This document shows, piece after piece, positions 34,936-46,975 of a DNA stretch of 64,000 bases. A model generated the notes under the pieces. That model made no database searches and had not been told where the DNA came from. It was given only the letters and a program-made list of their open reading frames with translations. The DNA comes from Micromonospora coerulea. GTDB lineage: Bacteria > Actinomycetota > Actinomycetes > Mycobacteriales > Micromonosporaceae. Made by a program: the position numbers and the translations under genes. The stretch's first letter is position 1; each line of letters starts with the position of its first letter. The DNA is taken from contig NZ_JAEMUW010000002.1 in NCBI RefSeq assembly GCF_016598485.1, positions 124,001 to 188,000 of the forward strand, written 5' to 3'.

Positions 34936-36180
34936 CTAGTCCGTCGGCGGTGGCGGCGCGGCGCCGCGCAGCACCAGCGCGCTGTTGAAGCCGTCGAAGC
35001 CCCGCGCGCCGACCAGTGCGATGCGGCTGCGCGGCCGGCGGGGCGCCCGCAGGAACCCCAGTTCGCAGCCCTCGGCGGGCTGCTCCGGCCCGGCGGAGGC
35101 GGGCAGCAGGTTGTGCCGGAAGGCGAGCAGCGCGGTCGCCGCGTCCAGCGCGGAGCCGCCCTGGTGGGCCCGCCCGGTCAGCGGCTTCTGGGTGGTTACC
35201 GGCGGCGTCCGGTCGCCGAACACCGCGCGCAGCGCGGCCGCCTCGGCCCGGTCGTGGGCGGGCATGCCCAGCGCGTCCGGCCAGACCATGTCCACGTCGT
35301 GCGGCCGGACCCCGGCCCGGGTCAGGGCCAGCCGCAGCGCCCGGGCGTAGTGCGTCGGGTCGGGGCCGGCATGCGGGTCGGTGGGGGCGGCGTCGTGGGT
35401 GGCGGCCCAGCCGGTCACCTCGCCGTAGATCCGCGCGCCCCGGGCCAGCGCGTGCCCCAGCTCCTCCACCACGAAGACCGCGCCGCCCTCGGCGGGGACG
35501 TAGCCGGACGCCGCGACGTCGAACGGCCGGTACGCCAGCTCCGGGTCGGCCACGTCGCTGAGCAGCCCGGAGCGCAGCTGGCAGGCCAGCGCGTACGGGC
35601 TCAGCGGGCACTCGGTCGCCCCGGCGATCACCACCGGGGTACCCCGGCGGACGGTGCGCACGGCGTGCGCCAGGCTGTCCAGGCCCCCGGCAGCCTCGGC
35701 GACCAGCACCCCGCTCGGCCCCTTGAACTGGTGGTGGATGGAGAGCTGCCCGACGCTGGCCGCGTAGAACCAGGCGATCGACTGGTACGCCCCGACCGTG
35801 CGGGTCGGGCCACCCCAGAGCCGTTGCAGCTCCCGCTGGCCGAACAGGTTGCCCCCCGAGGAGCTGGCCAGCGTGACCGCCCAGCCGCACGGGTCGGGGG
35901 CCTGCTCGGGCAGGCCGGCGTCGGCCAGCGCCAGCCGGGTGGCGGCGAACCCGAGGTGCGTCCACCGGTCGGTCTGCACCCGCTGCCGGGCGTCGACGTA
36001 CCCGGCGGGGTCGAAGTCGGCCACCTCCCCGGCGATCCGGGTGGGGTAGCTCGCCGGGTCGAACAGGGTGATCGGCCCGGTGCGCCGGGTGCCGGCGACC
36101 ACGGTGGCCCAGTGCGCGTCGGCGCCGACGCCGCTCGGCGCCACCACCCCGACACCCGTCACCACCGCCCGCGCGGTCAC
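34936..36180 (-). CDS. Type II PKS chain-length factor (ketosynthase beta)
   Basis: The 414-residue ketosynthase homologue has no active-site Cys. It pairs with KS-alpha to set polyketide chain length. Where KS-alpha has STGCTSG it reads VAEAAGGLDSLAHAVR. Chain-length factors normally have Gln in AEQAGG, and this one has Ala at about residue 163. Other supporting stretches are AYRPFDVAASGYVPAEGGAVFVVEE and SRIALVGARGFDGFNSALVL. The GTG start lies 43 nt after the KS-alpha stop. It is the last gene of the operon. The polyketide length cannot be read from sequence. Confidence 0.93.
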   Translation of the reverse strand: MTARAVVTGVGVVAPSGVGADAHWATVVAGTRRTGPITLFDPASYPTRIAGEVADFDPAGYVDARQRVQTDRWTHLGFAATRLALADAGLPEQAPDPCGWAVTLASSSGGNLFGQRELQRLWGGPTRTVGAYQSIAWFYAASVGQLSIHHQFKGPSGVLVAEAAGGLDSLAHAVRTVRRGTPVVIAGATECPLSPYALACQLRSGLLSDVADPELAYRPFDVAASGYVPAEGGAVFVVEELGHALARGARIYGEVTGWAATHDAAPTDPHAGPDPTHYARALRLALTRAGVRPHDVDMVWPDALGMPAHDRAEAAALRAVFGDRTPPVTTQKPLTGRAHQGGSALDAATALLAFRHNLLPASAGPEQPAEGCELGFLRAPRRPRSRIALVGARGFDGFNSALVLRGAAPPPPTD

Positions 36181-36223
36181 GCCGTCACCGCCGGGACCCC
36201 GCGCTGGCCGGCACAGGCCGCGG

Positions 36224-37488
36224 TCACAGCGTCGCCGCCAGGCGGCGGAAGAGCATCGCGGACTGGAAGCCGCCGAATCCGCTGCCGACCGAGAGCGCCA
36301 CGTCGACCGGCAGCTCGCGGGCCTCGTTGGGCACGTAGTCCAGGTCGCACTCCGGGTCGCGGGTGGCCCAGTTCGCCGTCGGCGGCACCACGCCGTACTC
36401 GATGGCCAGCGCGCAGGCGGCCATCTCGATCGAACCGATGGCGCCGAGCGAGTGCCCCACCATGGACTTGATCGAGCTGATCGGCACCCGGTACGCGGCC
36501 GGGCCGAGGGCCCGCTTGAACGCCGCCGTCTCGTGCCGGTCGTTCTGCCGGGTGCCGGAGCCGTGCGCGCTGATGTAGGAGACGTCGCCCGGGGCGACCC
36601 GGGCCTGCCGCAGCGCGTCGCTGATAGCCAGCGCCATCTCCACCCCGTCGGGGCGCAGGCCGGTCATGTGGAAGCCGTTGCTGCGGCCGGCGTAGCCGGC
36701 CACCTCGCAGTAGACGTGCGCGCTCCGGCGGCGGGCGTGCCCGGCCTCCTCCAGCACCAGCACCGCGGCCCCCTCGGCGAGCACGAAGCCGTGGCGGTCG
36801 GCGTCGAAGGGGCGGGAGGCGTGTTCGGGGTCGTCGTTGTCCGGGCTGGTGGCCTGGATGGCGTCGAACGAGGCCACGGTGACCGGGGAGATCGGCGAGT
36901 CGGCCGCCCCGGCGAGCACCACGTCGGCCTCGCCGTCGGCGATGAGCTGGTGGGCGTACCCGATGGCGTCGATGCCGGAGGTGCAGCCGGTGGAGACCAC
37001 CTGGGCCGGGCCGTGCAGGCCGTGCCGGCAGGCCACGTCGGCGGCCAGGCTGCTCGGGATCAGCGCCTGGTAGAGGTACGGCCCGCCGAGGGTGTGGTCG
37101 ACCAGCCAGCGCCGGCCGGAGTCGCTGACCCGGACGAACTCCTTCTCCAACGCCATGGTCCCGCCGACGGCGGTGCCGAGCACCACCCCGGCGCGCTCCC
37201 GCACCGCGTCGGTGAGGGCCAGCCCGCTGTCGGCGACCGCCTCCGCCGAGCAGGCCAGGGCGAACTGCACGTACCGGTCCGCGCGCTGCCGCTCGGCGAG
37301 GGTGATCCCGGCGGCGTCCGGGTCGAAGTCGCACTCGGCGGCGATCCGGGAGCGGAACGGCGTTGGGTCGAAGAAGGTGATCCGCCGGGTGGCGGTACGC
37401 CCCTCGGTGATGCTCTTCCAGAACCGGTCCCGGGTGGCGCCGCCGGGGGCGACGACGCCGATGCCGGTGACCACGGTGCGCCGGCCGG

Positions 37489-37492
<4 letters not shown>
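36224..37492 (-). CDS. Type II PKS ketosynthase alpha
   Basis: The 422-residue condensing enzyme has all catalytic residues: Cys170 in [12 protein letters not shown], His in [13 protein letters not shown], and His in [16 protein letters not shown]. It carries out the repeated malonyl condensations with the chain-length factor and ACP. Sequence style and neighbours (cupin, ACP, aromatase/cyclase, TcmI-like protein) resemble the whiE spore-pigment group rather than antibiotic clusters. The start overlaps the cupin stop as GTGA, so translation is coupled. Confidence 0.95.
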
Positions 37493-40067
<2,575 letters not shown>

Positions 40068-40071
<4 letters not shown>

Positions 40072-40544
40072 CCACCCCGCTGCCCAGCCGGCTCCAGGGC
40101 GAGCAGCGGCTGGTCGTACTCGACCGGCTGGCCGTCGTCGACCAGCACCTCGACCACCCGTCCGGCCTGGTCGGCGGTCACCTCGTTCATCAGCTTCATG
40201 GCCTCCACGATGCCGACCACCTGACCGGGACGGATCAGGTCGCCGACGGCGACGAAGGGCGGCGCGCCCGGTTCCGGGGCCCGATAGAAGGTGCCGACCA
40301 CGGGCGCCCGCACGGTGAGCCGGCCCGGCTCGGGCGGCGGCTCGGCGGGCGCCGCCGGGTCGGGCTCGGTCCGGGGGGCGGGCGCGGGCGCGGCCTGGGC
40401 CGGCCCGTGCCACTCCACCTCGAGGACGGTCTCGCCGCTGCGCAGCCGGACCCGGCGCACCGGGCCGGCCAGCTCGGCGACGAGCCGGTGGGCGTGCCGG
40501 CGCAGCCCGTCGAGGACGGCGTCGGGGCTCTGGCCGCTGCTCAT
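40068..40544 (-). CDS. accB: Biotin carboxyl carrier protein of acetyl-CoA carboxylase
   Basis: The 158-residue protein has an N-terminal helical part, a Pro/Ala-rich linker (residues 46-75) and a C-terminal biotinyl domain with biotin acceptor Lys117 in [31 protein letters not shown] precedes it, as in AccB. It shuttles carboxybiotin between AccC and AccDA. Start and stop overlap the neighbours as ATGA, so accDA, accB and accC are translated as one coupled block. Confidence 0.94.
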
Positions 40545-42283
40545 CGCCGCACCGCCGGAGCGCCGGCGCGGGCCGCGCCGTACCGGCGGAAGCGTTGCCG
40601 GCGGCGGCGGACCAGGGTGGCCGGCGGCACGTCGAGCAGCGGGGCGAGGTTCGCCGCCACCGCCCGGGCCAGCAGCTCGGCGGCGGCGGCCGGGTCGTGG
40701 TGGGCGGCGGGCGGCGGCTCGGGCACCACCTCGTCGACCACGCCGAGCCGGCACAGGTCCGGCGCGGTGAGCCGCAGCGCGCGGGCGGCCTGCGGGGCGG
40801 CGGAGCTGTCCGGCCAGAGGATCGCGGCGCAGCCCTCCGGGCTGATCACCGAGTAGACGGCGTGTTCGAGCATGAGCACCCGGTCGGCGACGGCCAGCGC
40901 CAGCGCGCCGCCACTGCCGCCCTCCCCGGTGACCACCGCGACGATCGGGGTGGGCAGCACGCTGAGCGCCAGGATGTTCTCGGCGATCGCCGCCGCCTGG
41001 CCCTGCTCCTCCGCGGCGACCCCCGGGTCCGCCCCCGGGGTGTCCACCAGGGTCACCACGGGCAGCCCGAGCCGGGCGGCCAGCCGCATCAGCCGGAGCG
41101 CCTTGCGGTGCCCGGCCGGGCTGGCCATGCCGAAGTTGCGGGCCACCAGCTCGGCGGTGGTGTGCCCTTTCTGGTGGCCGACCACCATCACCGGCCGGCC
41201 GTAGAGCCGGGCCAGCCCGCCCACGACCGCCGGGCAGTCCGCGCCGAGCCGGTCGCCGTGCAGCTCGACGAAGCCGTCGAAGGCGCTCTCCAGATAGTCC
41301 AGAGTGGTGGGTCGGCCGGGGTGGCGGGCCGTGCGGACGGTGTCCCAGGCGTCCCGGGCCGCGCCGTCCGCCGGATCCGGCGGGACGCCGGCCGCCGGCT
41401 CGGGACGCGGGGCGCCGGCCACCGCCGGCGGCCGGCGCGCCGGCTCCTGCCGGGGTACGAGCGGCCGGCGGTTGCCCCGGCCGGCCCGGGCGGCGGCGAG
41501 CAGCGCGGTCAGCCGCCCGCGCAGCGCGTGCCGTGGTACCACCAGGTCGACGTGCCCGCGCCGCAGCAGGAACTCCGCGGTCTGGAAACCGGCCGGCAGC
41601 GCGGCGCCGGTCACCTGCCGGATCACCCGCGGGCCGGCGAAGCCCAACCGCGCGCCGCTCTCCGCCAGCACCACGTCGGTGTTGGTCGCGAAGGAGGCCG
41701 CCACCCCGCCGTACGTCGGGTCGGTGATCACGCTGACCGTGAGCAGGCCCGCCTCGCGCAGCCCGGCGACGGCCTGGCTGACCGTGGCCATCTGCATCAG
41801 CGACAGGGCCCCCTCCTGCATCCGGGCCCCGCCGGAGGCGGTGACCAGCACCAGCGGAATCTCCTCCGCGAGGGCCTGCTCGGCGGTCCGGGTGATCAGC
41901 TCGCCGACCGCGCAGCCGAGGCTGCCGCCGAGGAAGCGGAAGTCCATCACCGCCAGCGCGATCCGGTGCCCCCCGACCGCCCCGGTGCCGCAGACCACCG
42001 CCTCGTCCAGCCCGGTGGCGGCCCGCGCGGCGGTGAGCCGGTGCGGGTACGGCAGCGCGTCGACGAAGCCGATCGGGTCCACCTCGACCGCCCGGTCGGG
42101 CAGCGCGGTGAACGAGTCCGGGTCGACGAGCTGCGCCACCCGCGCCGGCGCGTCCACGCGGGAATGCGTGCCGCACTCCGGGCAGACGTCGAGGTTGCGC
42201 CGCAGCCGCTTGCGGTACAGCAGCGAGGCGCAGCCGGCGCAGCGGGACCAGAGCTGCTCGTCGCGCGGTGCGGTCGTGGTCAC
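40541..42283 (-). CDS. accDA: Fused acetyl-CoA carboxylase carboxyltransferase (AccD-AccA)
   Basis: The 580-residue protein combines both carboxyltransferase subunits. The AccD half (1 to about 290) starts with a four-Cys zinc motif (C15, C18, C34, C37) and has [20 protein letters not shown] and [19 protein letters not shown]. The AccA half has [60 protein letters not shown] and [20 protein letters not shown]. It moves CO2 from biotin to acetyl-CoA. The GTG start overlaps the TcmI-like gene stop as GTGA. Most actinobacterial housekeeping enzymes use other acyl-CoA carboxylases, so this appears dedicated. Confidence 0.93.
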   Translation of the reverse strand: MTTTAPRDEQLWSRCAGCASLLYRKRLRRNLDVCPECGTHSRVDAPARVAQLVDPDSFTALPDRAVEVDPIGFVDALPYPHRLTAARAATGLDEAVVCGTGAVGGHRIALAVMDFRFLGGSLGCAVGELITRTAEQALAEEIPLVLVTASGGARMQEGALSLMQMATVSQAVAGLREAGLLTVSVITDPTYGGVAASFATNTDVVLAESGARLGFAGPRVIRQVTGAALPAGFQTAEFLLRRGHVDLVVPRHALRGRLTALLAAARAGRGNRRPLVPRQEPARRPPAVAGAPRPEPAAGVPPDPADGAARDAWDTVRTARHPGRPTTLDYLESAFDGFVELHGDRLGADCPAVVGGLARLYGRPVMVVGHQKGHTTAELVARNFGMASPAGHRKALRLMRLAARLGLPVVTLVDTPGADPGVAAEEQGQAAAIAENILALSVLPTPIVAVVTGEGGSGGALALAVADRVLMLEHAVYSVISPEGCAAILWPDSSAAPQAARALRLTAPDLCRLGVVDEVVPEPPPAAHHDPAAAAELLARAVAANLAPLLDVPPATLVRRRRQRFRRYGAARAGAPAVRR

Positions 42284-42612
42284 GGTCGCCGCCCGGGCGC
42301 GTCGAACCGGTAGAAGCAGTGGGCCATCGCGTCCCGGGGCGACTGCCAGTCCGGCAGGTACGGCGAGATGAAGGGCCGCAGCCGCGCGCTGACCCGGGCG
42401 AACTCGGGATGCCCCCGGGCGTTCTCCACCGCCCCCTCGCCGGGGAGTTCCGTCTCCAGCAGGTGAACGTAGAGGTCGTGCAGCCGGTACAGCGAGCGGT
42501 GCCGAACGCCGACCAGAAGCGGTAGCTCGGTCGCGTCGGACTCGGCGAAGATCTCGGCGACCCGGTCCTCGGCGGTGGGCACCACCTTCGCGACGATGAG
42601 CGAACGGTCCAT
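42280..42612 (-). CDS. TcmI-family polyketide cyclase (operon copy)
   Basis: The 110-residue ferredoxin-like alpha/beta protein begins [20 protein letters not shown]. It contains [11 protein letters not shown] and [20 protein letters not shown], which are hallmarks of TcmI/WhiE-ORFVII-type cyclases. It is the first gene of the long polyketide operon. A GGGGGAGA site precedes the ATG. A close relative lies beyond the regulator at 43910. Confidence 0.92.
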   Translation of the reverse strand: MDRSLIVAKVVPTAEDRVAEIFAESDATELPLLVGVRHRSLYRLHDLYVHLLETELPGEGAVENARGHPEFARVSARLRPFISPYLPDWQSPRDAMAHCFYRFDAPGRRP

Positions 42613-42678
42613 GAAGAGTCTCCCCCTGGGGCGGGTTCCGGTCCGGCCGGACGACGTCCGACACGATGCCCGCGGGGA

Positions 42679-42706
42679 CGTCACCACGGCGTCACCCGGC
42701 GGCACC
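42679..42706 (-). promoter_or_regulatory. Direct heptamer repeats, candidate SARP-binding site
   Basis: CGTCACC occurs at 42679-42685 and 42690-42696 (11-bp period) with CGGCACC at 42700-42706 (10 bp on). On the minus strand these read GGTGACG-type repeats facing the polyketide operon, 67 nt before its first start. SARP regulators bind heptamer direct repeats spaced by about one helical turn near -35 regions. Confidence 0.5.
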
Positions 42707-42857
42707 GCCGCCCGTAGAGAGTTCGTGACGCTGCGTTGACGCAACCTGTGCACCGGCTATGCGCCCGCTTACCGCGCCCGTCGCATGGTGACACTTATTC
42801 GCAGTTCAGAGCGGCTCTTTCCGGCCCCTCCGGACCGTCACATTAGCGACGAATGTG

Positions 42858-42885
42858 TTGACTCAGTGTAACCGTGGTTGATAAT
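42858..42885 (+). promoter_or_regulatory. Strong consensus promoter toward the SARP regulator
   Basis: TTGACT (42858-42863) and GATAAT (42880-42885) are spaced by 16 nt, close to the housekeeping sigma consensus. It would give a leader of about 140 nt before the regulator start. Confidence 0.7.
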
Positions 42886-43029
42886 CTCCGATCGGTCAGC
42901 CCGGACGGCACCGGTATCCAACGCCGTCGCCGCGGCGGAGCCGTTCCGACACCGTTGTCGCGGGCAGCCGCGCACCGGGAGCAACAAGGACGGTCGGGAC
43001 GAGGATTCCGGGGCAGGGGGTGCGCGCCG

Positions 43030-43830
43030 GTGACCGGTCATTCCACAATGCCGACAGCCGGCACCGGGCCCGCGCCGCGGGTGTCGCTGCAACTGCTCGG
43101 TGGGTTCCGCCTGCTGCACAACGACGTGCCGGTGGTGGTGCCCCGGGGACTGCAACGGGTCATCGCGCTGATCGGCCTGCGGCCGGCCGCGACCCGCAGC
43201 CACCTGGCCGGGCTGCTCTGGCCGGAGACGTCCGAGGAGCGGGCGCTGTCGTCGCTGCGTACCGCGCTGTGGCGGCTGCGCCAGGACCCGTGCTGTCCAC
43301 TGGTGACCGACGGGGACACCGTCCGGCTCGGCCCGACCGTGCACCTCGACACCGACGAGCTGGTCGAGGTCGCGGCCCGGGTTCGCGACGGCGACGCGCC
43401 GGACGTCGTCGGCACCGCCGGCCGCCACGACCTGCTCCCCGGCTGGTACGACGACTGGGTCCTGCTGGAACGCGAACGGCTGCGCCAGCTCCGGCTGCAC
43501 ATGCTCGAACAGCTCGCCGGCAACCACCTCGCGGCGGGCCGGCACGGCGAGGCGCTGGAGGCGGCGCTGGAGGCGATGGCCGCCGAGCCGCTCCGCGAGA
43601 CGCCACACCGCCTGGTCGTCCGGATCCACCTGGCCGAGGGGAACGCCTTCGAGGCGGTGCACGCCTTCTACGTCTACCGCGACCTGCTGCTGCGTGAGCT
43701 GCGCCTGGAGCCCTCGCCGGCGATGTGCGCACTGCTCGACGAGACCCTGGCCCCGATCCGGCACGCCACCCGACCGCCGCCGCCCCGACCCGGCGTCACC
43801 GGGCGGTTCCCGCGCGTGACGGGCAGGTGA
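43030..43830 (+). CDS. SARP-type transcriptional activator of the polyketide locus
   Basis: The 266-residue protein has an OmpR-like winged helix (VSLQLLGGFRLLHNDVPVVV to SSLRTALWRLRQDP) followed by a bacterial transcriptional activation domain (VHLDTDELVEVAARV to LEPSPAMCALLDETLAPI). That is the architecture of small Streptomyces antibiotic regulatory proteins. It is divergent from the polyketide operon. The GTG at 43030 has an AGGGGG site nine bases upstream and is preferred. An ATG six codons later is possible, and the frame is open for 52 codons before it. Confidence 0.9.
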   Translation: MTGHSTMPTAGTGPAPRVSLQLLGGFRLLHNDVPVVVPRGLQRVIALIGLRPAATRSHLAGLLWPETSEERALSSLRTALWRLRQDPCCPLVTDGDTVRLGPTVHLDTDELVEVAARVRDGDAPDVVGTAGRHDLLPGWYDDWVLLERERLRQLRLHMLEQLAGNHLAAGRHGEALEAALEAMAAEPLRETPHRLVVRIHLAEGNAFEAVHAFYVYRDLLLRELRLEPSPAMCALLDETLAPIRHATRPPPPRPGVTGRFPRVTGR

Positions 43831-43909
43831 CAGCGGCCCGTCATGGTGACCCGACATGGTGTCACGTCCTCGGGCTGGATCTGGGGCACCACCGGCGAGA
43901 GGGGTCCCG

Positions 43910-44257
43910 ATGAGTCGCCTGTTGATCGTCAGCCGCATCGTCCCGGGCGCAGAGGGGCGAGTCGCGCAGATCTTCGCCGAGTCCGACGCCACGGAGCTGC
44001 CCGGCCTCACCGGCGTCCGGCACCGGTCGCTGTACTGCCTGCACGACCTGTGCGTACATCTGATGGAGACCGTGGACGTCGACCCGGACGCGGCGACGGG
44101 GGTCCGCAACCACCCGCTCTACCGGCAGGTCAACGAGCGGCTCTCCGCCCACACGGCGCCGTACCTGCCGACCTGGGGCTCCCCGCGGGACGCCGTCGCC
44201 GGCTGCTTCTACACCTGGGACGCCGCCGACGCACCGGCGTCCGGCCCGGCGCGCTGA
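43910..44257 (+). CDS. TcmI-family polyketide cyclase (regulator-side copy)
   Basis: The 115-residue protein begins MSRLLIVSRIVPGAEGRVAQ and contains [11 protein letters not shown] and [20 protein letters not shown]. It is therefore a clear paralogue of the operon copy at 42280. It sits 79 nt after the SARP gene in the same direction, so it is probably cotranscribed with it. Two TcmI-like cyclases may act on different rings or one may have a regulatory role; this is speculation. A GAGAGGGG site precedes the ATG. Confidence 0.9.
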   Translation: MSRLLIVSRIVPGAEGRVAQIFAESDATELPGLTGVRHRSLYCLHDLCVHLMETVDVDPDAATGVRNHPLYRQVNERLSAHTAPYLPTWGSPRDAVAGCFYTWDAADAPASGPAR

Positions 44258-44470
44258 GACGGCGTTCCGCAGCCGCACCCGCAGCGCGGTCCCCTACTCC
44301 GGTCCGCCCGGACGGCACACGCTGGGTCATCCCGTCACCACCCGCCGGTACGGCGTGTCCCAGCAGGGACTCGAGCCGCCCACCTCCCTGTCGTCGACGA
44401 CGTACGTGTGCGAAGCTGCCCCCGGTTTTTCTCGCGACTGTCGTTCACGTACATAAGAGGGAGGTTTGCC

Positions 44471-45400
44471 GTGCCGTCGACTTTCGGGCAATGGCTGATC
44501 CTGATCCTGGCCCTGCTGGTGGGCCTCGCGGGCGGGTGGGTGCTGCGCGACCGCCAGGCGGCCGCCAGCCCGACGGCGCCCATCGTGGAGGGTGACCCGG
44601 TGGCCGGAGCCGCCGACACTGGTGTCCCGGCGACCGCCACCGTCGACCACGAGCGGCCGGCGGCCGTCGTGGACGACGTTCCCCCGCCCGCCGCGGTCAC
44701 GGAGGAGCCCGCCCCGGCCGAGTACGACGCTCCCCCGGCCGCCGCCACCCTGGCCGCCAACGCCACCACCCTGCCGGCGGCGGACACCGACACCACCCCC
44801 GACGACGCCACCGAGCCCGCGCCGGTCGACACCGCCCCCGCCGCGGCCGACGCCACCCCGGTGGCCGTCGAGCCGACCGGTCCGGCCGTGACCGGTGACG
44901 TCGAGCCCGCCCCGGTCGCCGAGACCGAGGCCGAGGTCGAGCCGGCCAAGGACGACGAGCCGGTGGCGCGTCCGGCCACCGTGGTCGCCGACGCCGAGCA
45001 GCCGACGCCCGAGGCCGAGCAGGTCGCCGCGCCGGCCGTCGTCCCGGCACCCCGGGCCGCCGTGGAGGACGAGGTCACGACCACCGCGGTCGAGCCGGAG
45101 CCCGTAGCCGCGCCCGCCGTCGTGGCGACGAACGGTGCCACTCCCGTGGCTGCCGTGGACGACTTCCGGCGGATCCAGGGCATCGGGCCGAAGCTGGCCG
45201 CCGCCCTGCAGACCGCCGGGATCCACACCTACCGCCAGCTCGGCGAGCTGGACGAGGCGGCGCTGCGGGAGACGATCCGGGCCGCCGGCCTGCGCGCCGC
45301 GTCCAGCCTGGCGACCTGGCCGCAGCAGGCCAGGGTGCTGGCCGGCGCGCCCGCCGAGGCCGACCGGGTGCTCCCGGCAGGGGCCAGCGAGGACGCCTGA
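44471..45400 (+). CDS. Membrane-anchored helix-hairpin-helix protein
   Basis: The protein has 309 residues. After VPSTFGQW comes one membrane helix (LILILALLVGLAGGWVL). About 200 residues rich in Ala, Pro, Val, Glu and Thr follow and are probably disordered. A C-terminal HhH-type domain (DFRRIQGIGPKLAAALQTAG, IHTYRQLGELDEAALRETI) ends the protein. This domain usually contacts DNA or proteins. Tethering it to the membrane by a long flexible arm is unusual, and the role is unknown. The GTG start has GGGAGGT five bases upstream. Confidence 0.82.
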   Translation: MPSTFGQWLILILALLVGLAGGWVLRDRQAAASPTAPIVEGDPVAGAADTGVPATATVDHERPAAVVDDVPPPAAVTEEPAPAEYDAPPAAATLAANATTLPAADTDTTPDDATEPAPVDTAPAAADATPVAVEPTGPAVTGDVEPAPVAETEAEVEPAKDDEPVARPATVVADAEQPTPEAEQVAAPAVVPAPRAAVEDEVTTTAVEPEPVAAPAVVATNGATPVAAVDDFRRIQGIGPKLAAALQTAGIHTYRQLGELDEAALRETIRAAGLRAASSLATWPQQARVLAGAPAEADRVLPAGASEDA

Positions 45401-45410
45401 GTCACGTCCC

Positions 45411-45446
45411 GGGCCGGTGGTGACGATCCGTCGTCGCCACCGGCCC
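45411..45446 (+). terminator. Hairpin after the HhH membrane protein gene
   Basis: 16-bp arms GGGCCGGTGGTGACGA (45411-45426) and TCGTCGCCACCGGCCC (45431-45446) with a TCCG loop pair fully except for one G-U. Confidence 0.85.
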
Positions 45447-45650
45447 GCGGTCACCGGGCGACGGAAATCGCGTACTCAACCAGCGGTGCGTGGCGGCGGG
45501 GGCATCGCCGTGCAATGGAGTTGCCGGGCGGCCGGCGCCACCGCCGGCGAGCGGCGTAGCCCCGAAACCGGGAACACCGTGCGGCCGTCGTCGCTACGGT
45601 CGGTGGGGGCCACCGGCCCGCCGCGCCGACCCCGCACCGCAGGAGCAGCC

Positions 45651-46862
45651 GTGTCCTTCGCCAAGCCGGAGCAGCCCGCGAAGCGGGACCGGCCGCCGAT
45701 ACGCGACCCGGAGTCACCCCGCCGGGTGACGCTGCTGGAACTCTTCTTCGACCTGGTCTACGTCGTCGCGCTGGCGCTCGTCTCGCGCGGCATGGTCGTC
45801 GATCTCAACTGGGAACGGGCCCTGCAGTCCCTCATCATCCTGATGGCGCTCTGGTGGACCTGGGCGATCACCACGCTGGTCACCGACATGTACGACCCCG
45901 AGCGCCCCGAGATCAAGATGTTGATCATCGCGGTCATGTTCGGGGCGCTGCTGATGACCACCGCCATCCCGGACGCCTTCACCAACCGGGGAATGGTCTT
46001 CGCCGCGACGTACGTGGCGATCCATCTCGGTCGCGGGCTCTTCCTCATGCCGACGGTCCGGGGGCACCGGCAGACCCAGCGCCGGGCGGCCCGGATCTTC
46101 ACCTGGTTCGCCGTCTCGGCGGTGCCGTGGATCATTGGCGGGCTGGTCGCGGGCCGCGCCCGGGAGGCGCTCTGGGCGCTGGCGCTCGCCATCGACTACA
46201 TCGGCTTCCGGCTCGCGTATCCGGTGCCCGGCCTCGGCGCGGTGCCAGACGCCCAGCGCAACGTGGCCGCGGAACACCTCTCCGAGCGCTACCAGCAGTT
46301 CTTCATCATCGCGCTGGGCGACGCCATCCTGACCATCGGCACCATGTTCAGCATGTACCACTCCGAGAAGGAGAACATTGGCGCCTTCACGGTCGCCTTC
46401 GTCAGCACCCTGCTGCTGTGGCGGATCTACGTGCACAAGTCCGGGGAACTGCTGCCGCGCGCCATCTCCAGCTCGAAGCAGCCGAGCCGGTTCCTGAACA
46501 CCGCCCCCTACACCCACCTGCTGATGGTGGCCGGGGTGGTGACCACCGCGGCCGGCTTCGACCTGGTGCTGCACCAGCCGGCGGGGGGGCGGACGCCGCC
46601 CGCCTGGGCGGCGGTCATCCTGGGTGGGCCGGCGCTGTTCCTGATGGGCCGGGCCTTGTTCGAGTACGAGGTGTTCAGCCGGGTCTCGCTGTCCCGCCCC
46701 GGCGGGCTGCTGGCGCTGCTCACCGTCGTCGCCCCGGTCGCGCTCTTCCTGCCGCCGCTGTTCGCCTCGCTCGGCGCGACGCTGGTGCTGGCCGGGGTGG
46801 CGGTCGCCGATTACCTGCGCAGCCGCGGGCGGCCGCCCGAGGACCCGTCACCGCCACACTGA
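45651..46862 (+). CDS. ltrA: Low-temperature-requirement A (LtrA) family membrane protein
   Basis: The 403-residue protein has ten or more hydrophobic segments. It opens with the family hallmark RRVTLLELFFDLVYVVALAL and contains HLSERYQQFFIIALGDAILT, both typical of LtrA. The function in the family is undefined; the name comes from a cold-sensitive Listeria mutant. The GTG at 45651 has an AGGAG site; the frame is open far upstream, so the ribosome site decided the start. Confidence 0.92.
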   Translation: MSFAKPEQPAKRDRPPIRDPESPRRVTLLELFFDLVYVVALALVSRGMVVDLNWERALQSLIILMALWWTWAITTLVTDMYDPERPEIKMLIIAVMFGALLMTTAIPDAFTNRGMVFAATYVAIHLGRGLFLMPTVRGHRQTQRRAARIFTWFAVSAVPWIIGGLVAGRAREALWALALAIDYIGFRLAYPVPGLGAVPDAQRNVAAEHLSERYQQFFIIALGDAILTIGTMFSMYHSEKENIGAFTVAFVSTLLLWRIYVHKSGELLPRAISSSKQPSRFLNTAPYTHLLMVAGVVTTAAGFDLVLHQPAGGRTPPAWAAVILGGPALFLMGRALFEYEVFSRVSLSRPGGLLALLTVVAPVALFLPPLFASLGATLVLAGVAVADYLRSRGRPPEDPSPPH

Positions 46863-46975
46863 GCCGAATCGGTCGTACCCGGCCGGACGTCCGGTGTTCG
46901 ACACCGTTAGCCGAAAGCCCGGACTGGGTACAGGGGTGGCACCTCGAAATCACCACACCCCCGTGGAGGCAACCC

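Larger units (their letters stand above)
42613..43029. promoter_or_regulatory. 417-nt divergent control region of the polyketide locus
   Basis: No gene is seen here. The region separates the polyketide operon from its regulator. It holds heptamer repeats at 42679-42706, a promoter toward the regulator at 42858-42885, and a leader of about 140 nt. Its middle (42720-42890) is less GC-rich than the flanks. Confidence 0.75.

Noticed and set aside
44360..44430. tRNA-like T-arm on the minus strand (GGCTCGAGTCCC)
   Set aside because: The loop resembles TTCGANT but the stem pairs at only two positions and no anticodon or D arm could be formed upstream.
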